Source: Salinibacterium sp. (GTDB lineage Bacteria; Actinomycetota; Actinomycetes; Actinomycetales; Microbacteriaceae). From it: a DNA stretch of 64,000 bases. Every line of letters starts with the position of its first letter. The first letter of the stretch is position 1. The stretch covers positions 1 through 64,000 of the forward strand of contig JAHBSZ010000003.1 of the NCBI GenBank assembly GCA_019638845.1, read 5' to 3'. Shown piece after piece: positions 18,996 through 27,792 of the stretch. Below the pieces are notes generated by a model. That model was not told the origin of the DNA and ran no database searches. It saw only the letters and a list, made by a program, of their open reading frames with translations. A program made the translations under genes and the position numbers.

Positions 18996-20154
18996 AATTC
19001 GCCAAAAATGCGTTCGCTTGCTTGGCTGCGGAGGCCAGTTGGCGGTGGTCTGGGTGGAGGTATTGGCGGGTCGTTTCGAGTGATTTGTGGCCGAGGATCT
19101 TCTGCAGGACGTGCAGCGGGACCCCGGCGTCGGCTATCCAGGTCGCGCCGGTGTGGCGGAGGCCGTGTCGAGTCAGGTTGGGCAGTCCCAGCTCGGTGAC
19201 GAGGGTGTCCCAGTGGGTCGCATCCCGGACGGTCGCGGTCGTGAGCACTCCGCCTCGTGGCCCGCGAAGGAGCGGAGCGTCGGGTTCGCGGCGATCGATG
19301 AGTCGGCGCAGGACCTCTTCGAGCGGCTGCAGGATCGGCACGGGACGGCTTTCGCGACCTTTGGTCTGCTTGGTCACGAGGCCGCCGGCACCTGGGTAGG
19401 TTTGGCGTTCGATGGTGACGATCCGGTTCTTCCAGTCGACGTCGCCGACCCGGAGTCCGGCGATCTCGGAGCCTCGGGCGGCGAGTAGGGCGCAGAGCAT
19501 GATGTGGTCTGAGTAGCACTGATGCACTGCCGCGCAGTCGGCGGCGAGCTTGAGCAGGGTGGGCAGATCGGGGATGGCGTGGGCGCGCGGGGAGTCGTTC
19601 GCGGTGTTCAGTTGGAGGGCGTTCTTGTGCAGGCTGCGCCGGGAGCGGTTCTTCGCCGGGTTCACGCCGATGAGGTCGTCGCGGACCGCTTCATCCAGGA
19701 CGCGGACGAGCGGTGCGATCGAGTTCTTGATGACAGATGCGGAGTAGCGGGTCTCCCAGTCGTCGATGGTGCGGTCGATCTGGCCGGCCGTGATCGAGGC
19801 CACTGTGAGGTGCCCGAGCGCAGGCAGCACCCGCAGACGCAGGCCCGCGTGGTAGTTGTCGGCAGTCGAGGTCGGGTCCAGGCCTCGCATCCACCGCGGG
19901 CCGATGGAGGTCACGTAGTCGGATAGCTTCATCTCGGGGTCGACGCCGTTGACGGAAGCCTTGCGCAGCTGGTTGAAGAACGACTCAGCGGCAGCCTCGT
20001 CGGGCACGATGCTGGTGCGGATCATACGCTTCTTGCTGACGGGATCGGTCCACCGCACCCTGGCGCGAATGCCGTAGCTGCGCTCCTCGGTGTCGGTGGA
20101 AAGCTTGACGCCGACTGGCGGGATGGGCGGCGGCTCAGGCGTCGGCTCGCTCAT
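18922..20154 (-). CDS. int: ICE tyrosine integrase
   Basis: A 410-aa site-specific tyrosine recombinase expected to integrate the element at tRNA-Pro. An N-terminal arm-binding region (about 22-70) precedes a SAM-like core-binding domain (about 76-165). The catalytic residues are complete: Arg227 (AARGSEIAGL), Lys265 (TKGRESRPVP), His330 and Arg333 (HGLRHTGATW), His356 (LGHKS) and Tyr365 (TRQYLH). I chose the ATG at 20154, which overlaps the excisionase gene by 20 bp; the longer frame to 20250 lies wholly inside that gene. It is oriented so that its 3' end abuts the tRNA, as in tRNA-targeting ICEs of actinobacteria. Confidence 0.93.
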   Translation of the reverse strand: MSEPTPEPPPIPPVGVKLSTDTEERSYGIRARVRWTDPVSKKRMIRTSIVPDEAAAESFFNQLRKASVNGVDPEMKLSDYVTSIGPRWMRGLDPTSTADNYHAGLRLRVLPALGHLTVASITAGQIDRTIDDWETRYSASVIKNSIAPLVRVLDEAVRDDLIGVNPAKNRSRRSLHKNALQLNTANDSPRAHAIPDLPTLLKLAADCAAVHQCYSDHIMLCALLAARGSEIAGLRVGDVDWKNRIVTIERQTYPGAGGLVTKQTKGRESRPVPILQPLEEVLRRLIDRREPDAPLLRGPRGGVLTTATVRDATHWDTLVTELGLPNLTRHGLRHTGATWIADAGVPLHVLQKILGHKSLETTRQYLHPDHRQLASAAKQANAFLANWSPSGPPSSQNRPRKSHRHESPTF

Positions 20155-20356
20155 CGTTGCGTTCCAGTCCTGCCAGCCAGGAGTCGACGGCCTTGAGGCG
20201 GTAGCGGGCGATCCCCCCGAGTCTGATAAACGGCGGACCCTTCTTCTCACTGCGCCACCGCGACAGAGTCGACTCGGACACCTTCAGGTACTGGGCGAGC
20301 TCACGGCTGTACATCAGAGGAGAGACGAGAACCTGCGCGGGTGCATCGCCACTCAC
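20135..20356 (-). CDS. xis: Excisionase-type helix-turn-helix protein
   Basis: A 73-aa DNA-binding protein with a MerR/AlpA-like winged HTH (MYSRELAQYLKVSESTLSRWRSEKK, then GPPFIRLGGIARYRLKAVDSW). Proteins of this kind beside an integrase act as recombination directionality factors. A GTG start at 20356 overlaps the DUF4913 gene by four bases (GTGA), and its end overlaps int. Expression is thus coupled along xis-int. Confidence 0.85.
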   Translation of the reverse strand: MSGDAPAQVLVSPLMYSRELAQYLKVSESTLSRWRSEKKGPPFIRLGGIARYRLKAVDSWLAGLERNDERADA

Positions 20357-20955
20357 TGGGCCTCACCGGCCAGGCCGCCCAGCCAATCGTCTTCGCGCTG
20401 CTGGCGCCGCTTGACGTCGGCAGTGAGGAAGTCGATGAAGTCTTGTTCGCGATCCGTGAGGGTCGTTTCGCCGCCCTGGTCGGTCGTCTCCTCGCCGGGC
20501 CAATCGGTAGTGCGGGTGGGCCGGTCGCGGTCGAGGCGGGTGCCGGATGTGGCGACCCAGTCGCGGAGTCGTTCGCGGGCGTCGGCGAAGTCGGCGTGCC
20601 AGCCGATTGGTGCGGAGCCGTCTTGTTCGGGGTCGTAGGCGCCGAGCCAGTGCAGGTGCAGGGCGGACAGTTCCCAGACGAGTTCGGGGTGGCGGTGCCA
20701 GGCCGGCGGGATGATCGTGGCGGGCAGGCCGTAAGTGCGGCGCAGCCAGTGAACCCAGGTGTTGAGGGTGAGCCATTCGTGTGCGGCGTCGCTTGCGGAT
20801 AGGACGTTCCAGTTGATCGGGCGCGGCGGCGCGGGCAGGTCTTCCTCGGCGTAGTCTTCGCCGCGGTCGTCAGCGTCGAGGTCCTCGAACTCGGGGAAAT
20901 CGAGTTGCGGGTCGGGCTCGTCTGGTTCTGGGGCATCGGGGATGTGGTCGGTCAT
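20353..20955 (-). CDS. DUF4913-family ICE protein
   Basis: A 200-aa protein with a long acidic N-terminus (about 1-45), then a conserved domain around residues 46-160. It contains WVHWLRRTYGLPATIIPPAW and HPELVWELSALHLHWLGAYD, which I recognise as DUF4913, found on actinobacterial conjugative elements. The middle also has a GWHADFADARERLRDW segment. Biochemical function is unknown. It is the gene directly before xis-int, so it may influence excision or replication of the element. Confidence 0.82.
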   Translation of the reverse strand: MTDHIPDAPEPDEPDPQLDFPEFEDLDADDRGEDYAEEDLPAPPRPINWNVLSASDAAHEWLTLNTWVHWLRRTYGLPATIIPPAWHRHPELVWELSALHLHWLGAYDPEQDGSAPIGWHADFADARERLRDWVATSGTRLDRDRPTRTTDWPGEETTDQGGETTLTDREQDFIDFLTADVKRRQQREDDWLGGLAGEAQ

Positions 20956-20980
20956 GGTGGATCTCCGGTCTGGAGGGGCT

Positions 20981-21020
20981 GCTGGCGGCAGGCGAGAAGG
21001 GGGCGTTGCCCGCCGCCAGC
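20981..21020. terminator. Hairpin between ssb-like gene and DUF4913 gene
   Basis: GCTGGCGGC and GCCGCCAGC form a perfect 9-bp inverted repeat in the 75-bp gap. It may attenuate read-through from the transfer operon into the integration genes. No T-run is present. Confidence 0.45.
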
Positions 21021-21030
21021 GGTTCAGGAG

Positions 21031-21558
21031 TTAGAAGGGGATCTCGTCGCCCGCGATGGGGCTGGTGTGGCCGCTGGGTGCGATGGTGGCGAGTTCGCGG
21101 GCTCGTGCGGTGGGTTTGCGTCCTCGGCCGGTTTTGGCCGGCTCGGGCTCCTCGGCGGCGGGCGCGTCCTGGCCGGCCTCGACTCCGGCGGCGGGTGCTC
21201 GGCGGGTGCGGTCGACGGTGTAGGGGTGGCGGAGGCTGTCGTGGCCGATGCGTTTGGCGACGAACTCCTCACCGTGCTGGGTTTGGCCCTCGAACTCGTA
21301 GTCGTATTCGCGGACGTATCCTTCGGCGATGAATTTGTCGCCTTTCTTGAACAGTTCGTGGGCGGTCTCGGCGGATTTGCGGTAGATGGCGAGGTCGTGG
21401 AAGGTGTTGTCGAGTTGGGTGAAGCTGCCGTCGTCCTGGCGTTGGAAGTGTTCCTGGCCGAAGCGGAACGACAGTCGGGCCTCGTTCTGTTTGGTGTAGG
21501 TCAGCTGGGGGTCGGTAACGATGAATCCGGCCGCGGACTGCTGGGTGTGGATGGGCAC
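21031..21558 (-). CDS. Single-stranded DNA-binding-like protein of the ICE
   Basis: A 175-aa protein with an OB-fold SSB-like domain (about 8-115; LTYTKQNEARLSFRFGQEHF and KKGDKFIAEGYVREYDYE). A flexible charged linker and a terminal acidic DEIPF follow, matching the SSB C-terminal tip that recruits replication proteins. It probably coats the transferred strand. AGGAAGG lies upstream of the GTG start. It differs clearly from the second SSB of this element at 36749. Confidence 0.82.
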   Translation of the reverse strand: MPIHTQQSAAGFIVTDPQLTYTKQNEARLSFRFGQEHFQRQDDGSFTQLDNTFHDLAIYRKSAETAHELFKKGDKFIAEGYVREYDYEFEGQTQHGEEFVAKRIGHDSLRHPYTVDRTRRAPAAGVEAGQDAPAAEEPEPAKTGRGRKPTARARELATIAPSGHTSPIAGDEIPF

Positions 21559-21635
21559 GGTGCCGCCTTCCTGAACGTGGGTGCGTCCGGCGGTTCCGGG
21601 CGCGGTGTGCCAGTTAGGTGCCGGTGCGTTCCGGC

Positions 21636-23405
21636 TCAGGCGCTGTCGCGCAGTTGATCCTCGATCGCTGCCCGGTCAACCCGGAGCTGGCCGACGTCGC
21701 GGCGGGCGGTCCAGGGTCGCAGGTGGGCCACGATCGGCGGTGCGGAGCGCAGCAGCACGACGCCGGTGCCGAAGGGGAGGGTTCTAAGCACGTCGGGCGG
21801 CATGACCGGGACGCGGCGGATGGAGCTTTGGTAGGAGCGGCCGCCGTGGGAGTCGCGGCTGATCGAGTCGGTGGTGTCGTCGCGTTCGCCCAGCAGTGCG
21901 GAGATGTCTTGCAGGTCTCTGGCGTTGGCGGCCCCGCCGAGGATGACTTTCACGATCGAGGCATCCCAGATCGCTCCCGCGTTCTCGGTACCCCATTTCT
22001 CCCGGGCTTGGGCGAGGGACTGCAGCACGGGAAGGGTCGTGATGCCGGTGCCGCCGCCCTCGGCCATCAGCATGGGCAGCGAGGGCAACGGCGCGAGATT
22101 GCCGATCTCGTCTAGGGCGAGCAGTAGCGGCGGGTCCAGGCGTGCACCGGCCGAGCGGGCCGCGGCTTTCCGGGCGGTCTCGACCAGATCCTCGATCAGC
22201 GCGGCGACGAGCGCAGACGATGCGCCTGCCCCGGCACCGGTGGCGAGAAGGTACAGCGTGCCGTTCTCCTGGAGGAATGAGGTGGGGTCGAAGGATTCGC
22301 TGTCTCTGGGGGTGACGGCGTCGAGGACGCGGGGGTCGGCGAGGGCCGAGAAGGCGAGGCCGACGCCTTGCCAGATGGAGTCTCGGGTGCGGGGGTCTGC
22401 CTGGATCATCGAGTCCAGCGACTCTGCCCACCCCTCCGCAGCATCCGGCGAGGTGGCAAGGATGCGCACGGCGTCGGCGGCGACGGCCGGGTTCAGCGCC
22501 CACTGATACAGGGAGCGGGCATCCCTCCCGTCGAGGGCGGCGGCGTGCAGCAGCCCTTGGATCGCCGCCCGGGTTTTGCCCTCCCAGAACCCGCCGGACT
22601 CGACCCCGCCTCCGCCGAGACCCGTAGCGGCGGCAAGTCCGGTGGCGCGGATCATCGCGGTCAACGGGTCGTCGCAGCCGCGAACCGGCGACCACCGCAG
22701 CCCGGCGGGAAGACCCGGCGCCAACTGTTGCGGGTCGAAGACGGCGACCGGTCCAAGTTTCTGGCGTGCGGTCAGAGTCGCGGTGAGGTTGTCGGGCCGG
22801 GTGCTGGTTGTGACGACAGCGCCGGGGGCGTCGAGGATCATATTGATGACCAGATGCAGGCCCTTGCCGGACCGGGGTGGCCCGATGAGCAGGATGGAGT
22901 CCTCCACAGTTGCCCAGACCTGCCGACCGCGCGACGAGCCCAGCAGGTAGCCCAGTTGCGCAGGTGTGGGCTTCCCGACGAGGGCCGGGCGGAGGACTGC
23001 GGCGCGACGGGTGAGGGTGCGGGGCGAGGCGACCCGGGCGATGTCGCCGGCATCGGCGATCCCGGCGAGACGGTGATGCGGGGATGCCTGGCGGCGTCCG
23101 CGCCACCACACCACCCCGGCCACAGTCGGTGCGGCGACCACTAGCAGCAGGACGGTCGTCACGACCCAGAACATGACCGGGTTCAGGCCCGGCGCGCCGG
23201 TCGCGCCTCCGGGGTCCAGCGGGGACGCGAGCACGCTGAGCCCGGCGGTGAGAGCACCGCGGGGCGCAGGCAGCTCTCCCAGCCACGCGGTCACGGAGGC
23301 TGCGGCCCGCAGGACGAGCCCGAGGCCGACGATCCCGGCGATCAGGCCCAGGGCAAGGTTCAGCAGTTCGTCACCACCGGCAGGCTGGGGGTGTGTGCCA
23401 CTCAT
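21636..23405 (-). CDS. VirD4/TraG-type coupling ATPase
   Basis: A 589-aa type IV coupling protein that would deliver the DNA substrate to the conjugation channel. Two N-terminal TM segments (about 15-37 and 76-99) precede the ATPase domain. Walker A GPPRSGKG is at 175-182 and Walker B LLLALDE at 427-433, followed by the conserved GITTLPVLQSLAQAREKWG helix. The ATG at 23405 overlaps the upstream gene as ATGA; the apparent longer frame up to 24029 is only the shadow of that gene. Confidence 0.92.
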   Translation of the reverse strand: MSGTHPQPAGGDELLNLALGLIAGIVGLGLVLRAAASVTAWLGELPAPRGALTAGLSVLASPLDPGGATGAPGLNPVMFWVVTTVLLLVVAAPTVAGVVWWRGRRQASPHHRLAGIADAGDIARVASPRTLTRRAAVLRPALVGKPTPAQLGYLLGSSRGRQVWATVEDSILLIGPPRSGKGLHLVINMILDAPGAVVTTSTRPDNLTATLTARQKLGPVAVFDPQQLAPGLPAGLRWSPVRGCDDPLTAMIRATGLAAATGLGGGGVESGGFWEGKTRAAIQGLLHAAALDGRDARSLYQWALNPAVAADAVRILATSPDAAEGWAESLDSMIQADPRTRDSIWQGVGLAFSALADPRVLDAVTPRDSESFDPTSFLQENGTLYLLATGAGAGASSALVAALIEDLVETARKAAARSAGARLDPPLLLALDEIGNLAPLPSLPMLMAEGGGTGITTLPVLQSLAQAREKWGTENAGAIWDASIVKVILGGAANARDLQDISALLGERDDTTDSISRDSHGGRSYQSSIRRVPVMPPDVLRTLPFGTGVVLLRSAPPIVAHLRPWTARRDVGQLRVDRAAIEDQLRDSA

Positions 23406-23926
23406 GGCGTGTATCGGATGATGGTGGTGCCGGAGACGGTGCCGAACAGGATCGCCCCGCGCACCGCTTCGGGCAGTGGCCCGAGGTCGAGCAGGCCGCG
23501 CCCTCTGCCGGTTGGGTCGGCGCTGGAGCTGGTGAGGATGGCGGCGACCTCGATGTCCTCGCCCGGGACGAACCCGTCCCCGGTCACCTCGAGCAGCGTC
23601 GCCAGTCTCACGGTCCGCACCGCCGGGATCGGCGAGGCAGCTGTATCCAGCAGTTCCGGCAGCGAGGTGGGCGCGGGCAGTGGCGGGGCGAAGGTCGAGC
23701 GGCGCGTCGGCGGGCGGATGATGTCGGCGAAGACCCGCCCGGCCGTGTCGGTGAGCTCGACCCGGACGGGGCTGGCGTGCTGTTCGGCGATGGCGGACAG
23801 GATCCGGCCCAGCAGCGTCCGGTCGATCGGCCCGGTGACGAACATTTCCCCGTCGACCAGAACACTCATCGTGGCATCCTCGTGCTCGGTCACCTGCGCC
23901 AGCGGCAAACGGCCCGTGCCGGTCAT
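23402..23926 (-). CDS. Hypothetical ICE protein between VirB4 and VirD4 genes
   Basis: A 174-aa protein with no TM segment or signal peptide. It begins with a beta-rich stretch (MSVLVDGEMFVTGPIDRTLLG) and has a Pro/Thr-rich middle. An internal ATG at 23869 is an alternative start. It is joined by ATGA overlaps to both neighbours, so it is made together with the two transfer ATPases. I do not recognise a family. Confidence 0.75.
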   Translation of the reverse strand: MTGTGRLPLAQVTEHEDATMSVLVDGEMFVTGPIDRTLLGRILSAIAEQHASPVRVELTDTAGRVFADIIRPPTRRSTFAPPLPAPTSLPELLDTAASPIPAVRTVRLATLLEVTGDGFVPGEDIEVAAILTSSSADPTGRGRGLLDLGPLPEAVRGAILFGTVSGTTIIRYTP

Positions 23927-25467
23927 CGTCCGGACACCGGGGGAATCGCCTCGGACGGGGCGTCCGAAGTACTGGACCCTCGGGAGACTCGCTCCATCTT
24001 GGAGCTCGTGTCGAACAACCGGGCCTCATCAGGATGCAGCTGATGTTGCGTGAGGAAGCTGGAGCCCTTGATCTGCCAGAGGCCCTGCCCGGTGCCGAGC
24101 CCGGGCAGCAGTTTGCGTTCCGTGCCGGTCAGCCCGAGGGCCGCCGCAGTCGCCCCCAACTGGTCGGATTCCTGCCGGTAGATGATCCTCGTCTCTGCGT
24201 TGGCCAACAGGGACGAGGCGAGCGAGCGCATGGCACTGCCAGCGTCACCCACATTGTCGAGGTCGCTGAGCTTGTGGAAAATGAGCATGTTCGCGATCCC
24301 GTAGTGCCGGGCGAGCCTCCACTGGGCATCCATCCTGCGCAGCAGCGAGGGGTGGGACATGAGCCGCCATGCTTCGTCGTAGATGACCCACCGCTGCCCG
24401 CCGTCCGGATCCAGCAGCGCGGATTCCATCCACGCGGAGGCGCACGTCATCAACACCGAGACCAGGGCGTTGTTCTCCGCGACCCGGGACAGATCCAGCG
24501 ACACCATCGGCAGCGACGGGTCGAAACGGACCGTGGAGGGACCGTCGAACAGGCCGGCGAGATCCCCGGCGACCAGACGGCGCAAGGCGTGGCCGGCCAT
24601 CCGGCCGTCCTCCGCGAGCCGCTCATCCTGCCCCGGGTCCGGGGCCAACAACCGGTCGACGACCAGCGGCAGCACCGGCACCGGCACGCTCGAGACTGCT
24701 GAGCGCAGGGCCATGTCGATCGCGGTGTGCTCCACCGGGGTCAACGCCCTGCCCAGCACGGTCTCGGTCAGAGCACCGATCAGGTCCCGCCGTCGGGCGG
24801 CGAGCTGCGAGGCCCACTCCGAGTCGGGAATGTGGGACGGACGGTGGCCCTCGTCCAGCGGGTTCAGCCGTGCGGGCAGCCCGTGGCCGAGGACGATCGC
24901 CCGCCCACCGACGGCCTCGGCGACGGCCGTGTGTTCGCCTTTCGGGTCGCCGGGCACGTAGACGCGACGGCCAAAGGGGATGGAGCGGGTGTAGAGGCTC
25001 TTGGCCAGCGACGACTTGCCCGAGCCGACGATTCCGGCCAACACGATGTTCGGGGCGGTGATGAGGCCCTTGGCGTAGAGCACCCACGGGTCGTAGACGA
25101 ACGAGCCACCACTGTAGAGATCCTGGCCGACGAAGATCCCCTCCGAACCCAGCCCGCCCTCGGCCAGGAACGGGTAAGCGCCCGCCAGCGCGGCGGAGGT
25201 GTCCTGGTGCGCCGGAACGCGCAACCGCCGGTAGGAGCGCAACGCTGCCGGTCCCGCCTCCCCGCCCGCCGGAAGGTACTGGACGCTGCCCGCCTCGGTG
25301 CGCGCCGCGTTCGCCTCGGCGACGCTCCGATCCCGCTTTGCCCGCCGAGCCTCGCCCCTCATCCGCTCGGTCGCGGCACGTCGGGTGCGGCGCTGGCGAC
25401 GCTTCTCGCCAGAAGGAGTCAGGAAGCCCGTGATGTGCACGGTTGGCTGATCGGGGTCCTGCGCCAT
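23923..25467 (-). CDS. VirB4/TraE-like conjugation ATPase
   Basis: A 514-aa ATPase of the VirB4 kind that energises the type IV secretion channel. The first 50 residues are very basic. Walker A GIVGSGKSS is at 145-153 and Walker B VIYDEAW at 361-367. The following HKLSDLDNVG and TRIIYRQESDQL blocks are family-typical. I chose the ATG at 25467 because AAGGAA lies just upstream; the longer frame to 25698 would run across the divergent mntA promoter. It lacks the large N-terminal domain of classical VirB4, as is usual in actinobacterial elements. Confidence 0.9.
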   Translation of the reverse strand: MAQDPDQPTVHITGFLTPSGEKRRQRRTRRAATERMRGEARRAKRDRSVAEANAARTEAGSVQYLPAGGEAGPAALRSYRRLRVPAHQDTSAALAGAYPFLAEGGLGSEGIFVGQDLYSGGSFVYDPWVLYAKGLITAPNIVLAGIVGSGKSSLAKSLYTRSIPFGRRVYVPGDPKGEHTAVAEAVGGRAIVLGHGLPARLNPLDEGHRPSHIPDSEWASQLAARRRDLIGALTETVLGRALTPVEHTAIDMALRSAVSSVPVPVLPLVVDRLLAPDPGQDERLAEDGRMAGHALRRLVAGDLAGLFDGPSTVRFDPSLPMVSLDLSRVAENNALVSVLMTCASAWMESALLDPDGGQRWVIYDEAWRLMSHPSLLRRMDAQWRLARHYGIANMLIFHKLSDLDNVGDAGSAMRSLASSLLANAETRIIYRQESDQLGATAAALGLTGTERKLLPGLGTGQGLWQIKGSSFLTQHQLHPDEARLFDTSSKMERVSRGSSTSDAPSEAIPPVSGR

Positions 25468-25584
25468 GTGATTTCCTTCTTCGCTGCTCTGGTCTTCTTC
25501 GTTGCTCTGGGAGAGGTGCGTTGCAGTTCCTGCCATGCCGGAGGCCAGCCCGGTATCCTGAGAGCGAACGGAAGGGAGCCTGGA

Positions 25585-25896
25585 ATGACTGATGTGCTGC
25601 CCCATGCCGTCTTGGAGCGGGACCGGGACGCGATCCGTGCGACGCTCGCCGCCCACGGGGTGACCGAAGCAGGCGTGTTCGGCTCGGTGGCCCGGCACGA
25701 GGACAGCGGACGTTCCGATCTGGATCTGATCGTCACCTTCGGCCCGGGCGCCCGCCGCGACTTGGTGCGCCTGACAGACGAACTCGCCCAGCTCACCGGG
25801 TTATCGGTTGATGTTGTCGACCAGGAGAAGGTGCTGGACCGGGCACGTCGAACCGGGATCGGCTACAGCATCCTGCGCGACACGGTCCCCTTGTGA
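25585..25896 (+). CDS. mntA: MntA-type nucleotidyltransferase antitoxin
   Basis: A 103-aa minimal nucleotidyltransferase. The catalytic GS-x-D-x-D pattern is present: Gly33-Ser34 (VFGSVARHE) and Asp45/Asp47 (GRSDLDLIV). In the HepT/MntA family this enzyme neutralises the HEPN toxin by adding AMP units to its active-site tyrosine. GGAAGGGA precedes the ATG. The stop overlaps hepT as GTGA, the standard antitoxin-toxin coupling. The pair lies on the strand opposite to the surrounding transfer operon. Confidence 0.92.
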   Translation: MTDVLPHAVLERDRDAIRATLAAHGVTEAGVFGSVARHEDSGRSDLDLIVTFGPGARRDLVRLTDELAQLTGLSVDVVDQEKVLDRARRTGIGYSILRDTVPL

Positions 25897-26315
25897 GCCC
25901 GGAGGACGCCGAGGCCATCCTTGCCCTGCAAGTTGAGGTGAACGTTGCCCTCCAGCTCGCGGCCGACGAAGCCTCATACCGGCAGGACTGGCGGATTCAG
26001 TACGCCGCCGAGCGTGTCCTCGAGCGGGTCTTCCAAGCCGCACAGGCCCTGCCCGAGATCCGCCGGGAGCGGTACTTCGGAGGCGATGGTTTTCAGGCTC
26101 TGCGCGGGATGCGCAACCGGCTCGCCCACAATTACCTCGCCATCGACGACGACATCCTGTGGGAATCCCTCAGCGTCGACATCCCGCAGGTTCACGACCG
26201 GCTCCACGCTGACGCGGCAGCAGCGGGCATGCTGATCGGGGAGCTGATGGCCGGGCAGGACACCGACGGCGAGAGCTGGCGGCGCACCCACCTCGGCCGC
26301 ATCGACCCGGAGTAA
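25893..26315 (+). CDS. hepT: HepT-type HEPN ribonuclease toxin
   Basis: A 140-aa all-helical HEPN-domain protein. The catalytic RX4HXY motif is intact: Arg74, His79 and Tyr81 (MRNRLAHNY). HEPN toxins of this kind cut RNA, and the tyrosine of this motif is the residue AMPylated by MntA. It starts at GTG 25893 inside the mntA stop. It ends 13 bp from the convergent end of the SCO6880-like gene. All active residues are present, so the module is probably functional and may stabilise the ICE. Confidence 0.92.
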   Translation: MSPEDAEAILALQVEVNVALQLAADEASYRQDWRIQYAAERVLERVFQAAQALPEIRRERYFGGDGFQALRGMRNRLAHNYLAIDDDILWESLSVDIPQVHDRLHADAAAAGMLIGELMAGQDTDGESWRRTHLGRIDPE

Positions 26316-26328
26316 GACTGACCCGAGA

Positions 26329-27792
26329 TCACAACCCGCGGGCCAGCGGTAGTGCGGCCGCGACGAACCCCTGGGCCTGCTGCCCGTAAAGACGCCGTGT
26401 CTCCAGGGAGGCTTGGACGGCGGCCTGCTGGATCGCGGAGACCGCCGCCTCGAGCGCGTGCGGGGTGGTTGCGGTCACGGCGATGAGGGCGGTGTAGCGG
26501 AGGATGCCGTGGCCGGCGACGAGGTCGGCTTCCTGTTGGAGCACGTCGGCGTATTCGGCGCTGATCGCGGCGTCCTCGATCTGGCCGATCTTGGTGCGTT
26601 GGGCGTGGTCGCTGATGTGTTCGGTTTTCTTGCGTCGGATGTCGCGGGCGGCGGCATCCGGGCGGATGGGATCGTAGATGATCGACACCGCCCGGCGCAC
26701 CCCGGAGGACAGCAGCACCGGGGCAAGGAACCCCGGGTAGACCATCGCGCGGGGCCATTCGGATACCCGGAGCACGGCGTGGTGGGCGGAGTCCGAGCGC
26801 AGGGTTGTCCAGGTCTCCTCGACAGCGAGGGGACCCGCGGCGGCGAGGTCTCGGCCGACGTCGCTGTGCCGTTCCAGGGTGGCGGCCACGGCGGGGTCGT
26901 AGGCGCTTCGCAGCATGACGGCCAACTGTTCGGGCGTGTGCCAAGGGGCGGGCCGCAGGTCCGCGGCGCGCAGGGCTGCTGTGAGGGCATCCATGTCCTG
27001 CCGCAACACCCGCCCGGCGCCGGTGATGCCGCCGCCGGCTGCGCGGATGGCGCGGGATGCGGCACGCATGTCGAGGGACAGGGAGATGGTGGTCACGTGC
27101 CGTTCGGCGGCGGGACCGGCGCGGTCGATGAGTTCGGCGTAGGTGCGGGCGACCCAGGAGCCGTCGTCGATGCCACGCTCGCGCCACCATGCGTCCAGGC
27201 CGGTGCCGGAGTCGGGGATGGTCCGCTCGAGCACCTGCGCCCGGGCGATCCTCGGGGAGCGGCACAAGGACGAGAGGACCCGCCCCCAGGACTCCACCCG
27301 GCGCTGCTGCTCGCCGGGGTCGAGCAGAACGAACGCCGGATGGGTTACTTCCAGGATTGCGGTGAGGGTCGCGGCGTGCGGGTCGTGGACCATGACCGCC
27401 CCGGTTTCGGGGTCCTCCAGTTGACGTAGTGGTGCACCGTCTCCGGGCAGGGCCAGGGTTCCGGCGGGACGCGGGTGGGCGATGCGGCGCCGGTAGCGGG
27501 TCTGACCGCGGGCGACCCGCAGCAGCCAGTGGGCGGTGACCGGAAGCCATTCGACCGCCGGACGCCCGGCGACCCGCACCCAGGTCAGCGCCGCCGCTCC
27601 CACCCACAGGGGTGAGGTCCACAGGAGCCCGCTCGAGCCTGCCGCGTAGAGGCTGATGATGACGGTCAGTAGGCCTAGGGCGGCGGTTGCGAGTCGGGGT
27701 GCGGACAGGCCGAGGAGGATGCCTCGGCGGGTGAGGCGGGAGAATTTCACTGGCCGCAGCGGGAACTCCGACGTGCCATTAGGGGAGGTCAT
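26329..27792 (-). CDS. SCO6880-type conjugal transfer protein
   Basis: A 487-aa protein. Two adjacent hydrophobic segments near 35-70 (LATAALGLLTVIISLYAAG and GLLWTSPLWVGAAALTWV) anchor it in the membrane, followed by a large cytoplasmic domain. Proteins of this family (type: Streptomyces SCO6880) sit between the TrbL-like and VirB4-like genes of actinobacterial ICEs. They appear to stand in for the PrgI/VirB3 plus N-terminal VirB4 portion, which would complement the short VirB4 here. That division is my inference. The ATG at 27792 overlaps the upstream gene as ATGA. A much longer open frame up to 29103 is a shadow of the TrbL gene. Confidence 0.85.
   Translation of the reverse strand: MTSPNGTSEFPLRPVKFSRLTRRGILLGLSAPRLATAALGLLTVIISLYAAGSSGLLWTSPLWVGAAALTWVRVAGRPAVEWLPVTAHWLLRVARGQTRYRRRIAHPRPAGTLALPGDGAPLRQLEDPETGAVMVHDPHAATLTAILEVTHPAFVLLDPGEQQRRVESWGRVLSSLCRSPRIARAQVLERTIPDSGTGLDAWWRERGIDDGSWVARTYAELIDRAGPAAERHVTTISLSLDMRAASRAIRAAGGGITGAGRVLRQDMDALTAALRAADLRPAPWHTPEQLAVMLRSAYDPAVAATLERHSDVGRDLAAAGPLAVEETWTTLRSDSAHHAVLRVSEWPRAMVYPGFLAPVLLSSGVRRAVSIIYDPIRPDAAARDIRRKKTEHISDHAQRTKIGQIEDAAISAEYADVLQQEADLVAGHGILRYTALIAVTATTPHALEAAVSAIQQAAVQASLETRRLYGQQAQGFVAAALPLARGL

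Noticed and set aside
23406-24029. N-terminal extension of the VirD4 gene
   Set aside because: Arg/His-rich shadow of the 174-aa gene at 23402-23926; the ATG at 23405 overlaps that gene's stop in the usual ATGA manner.
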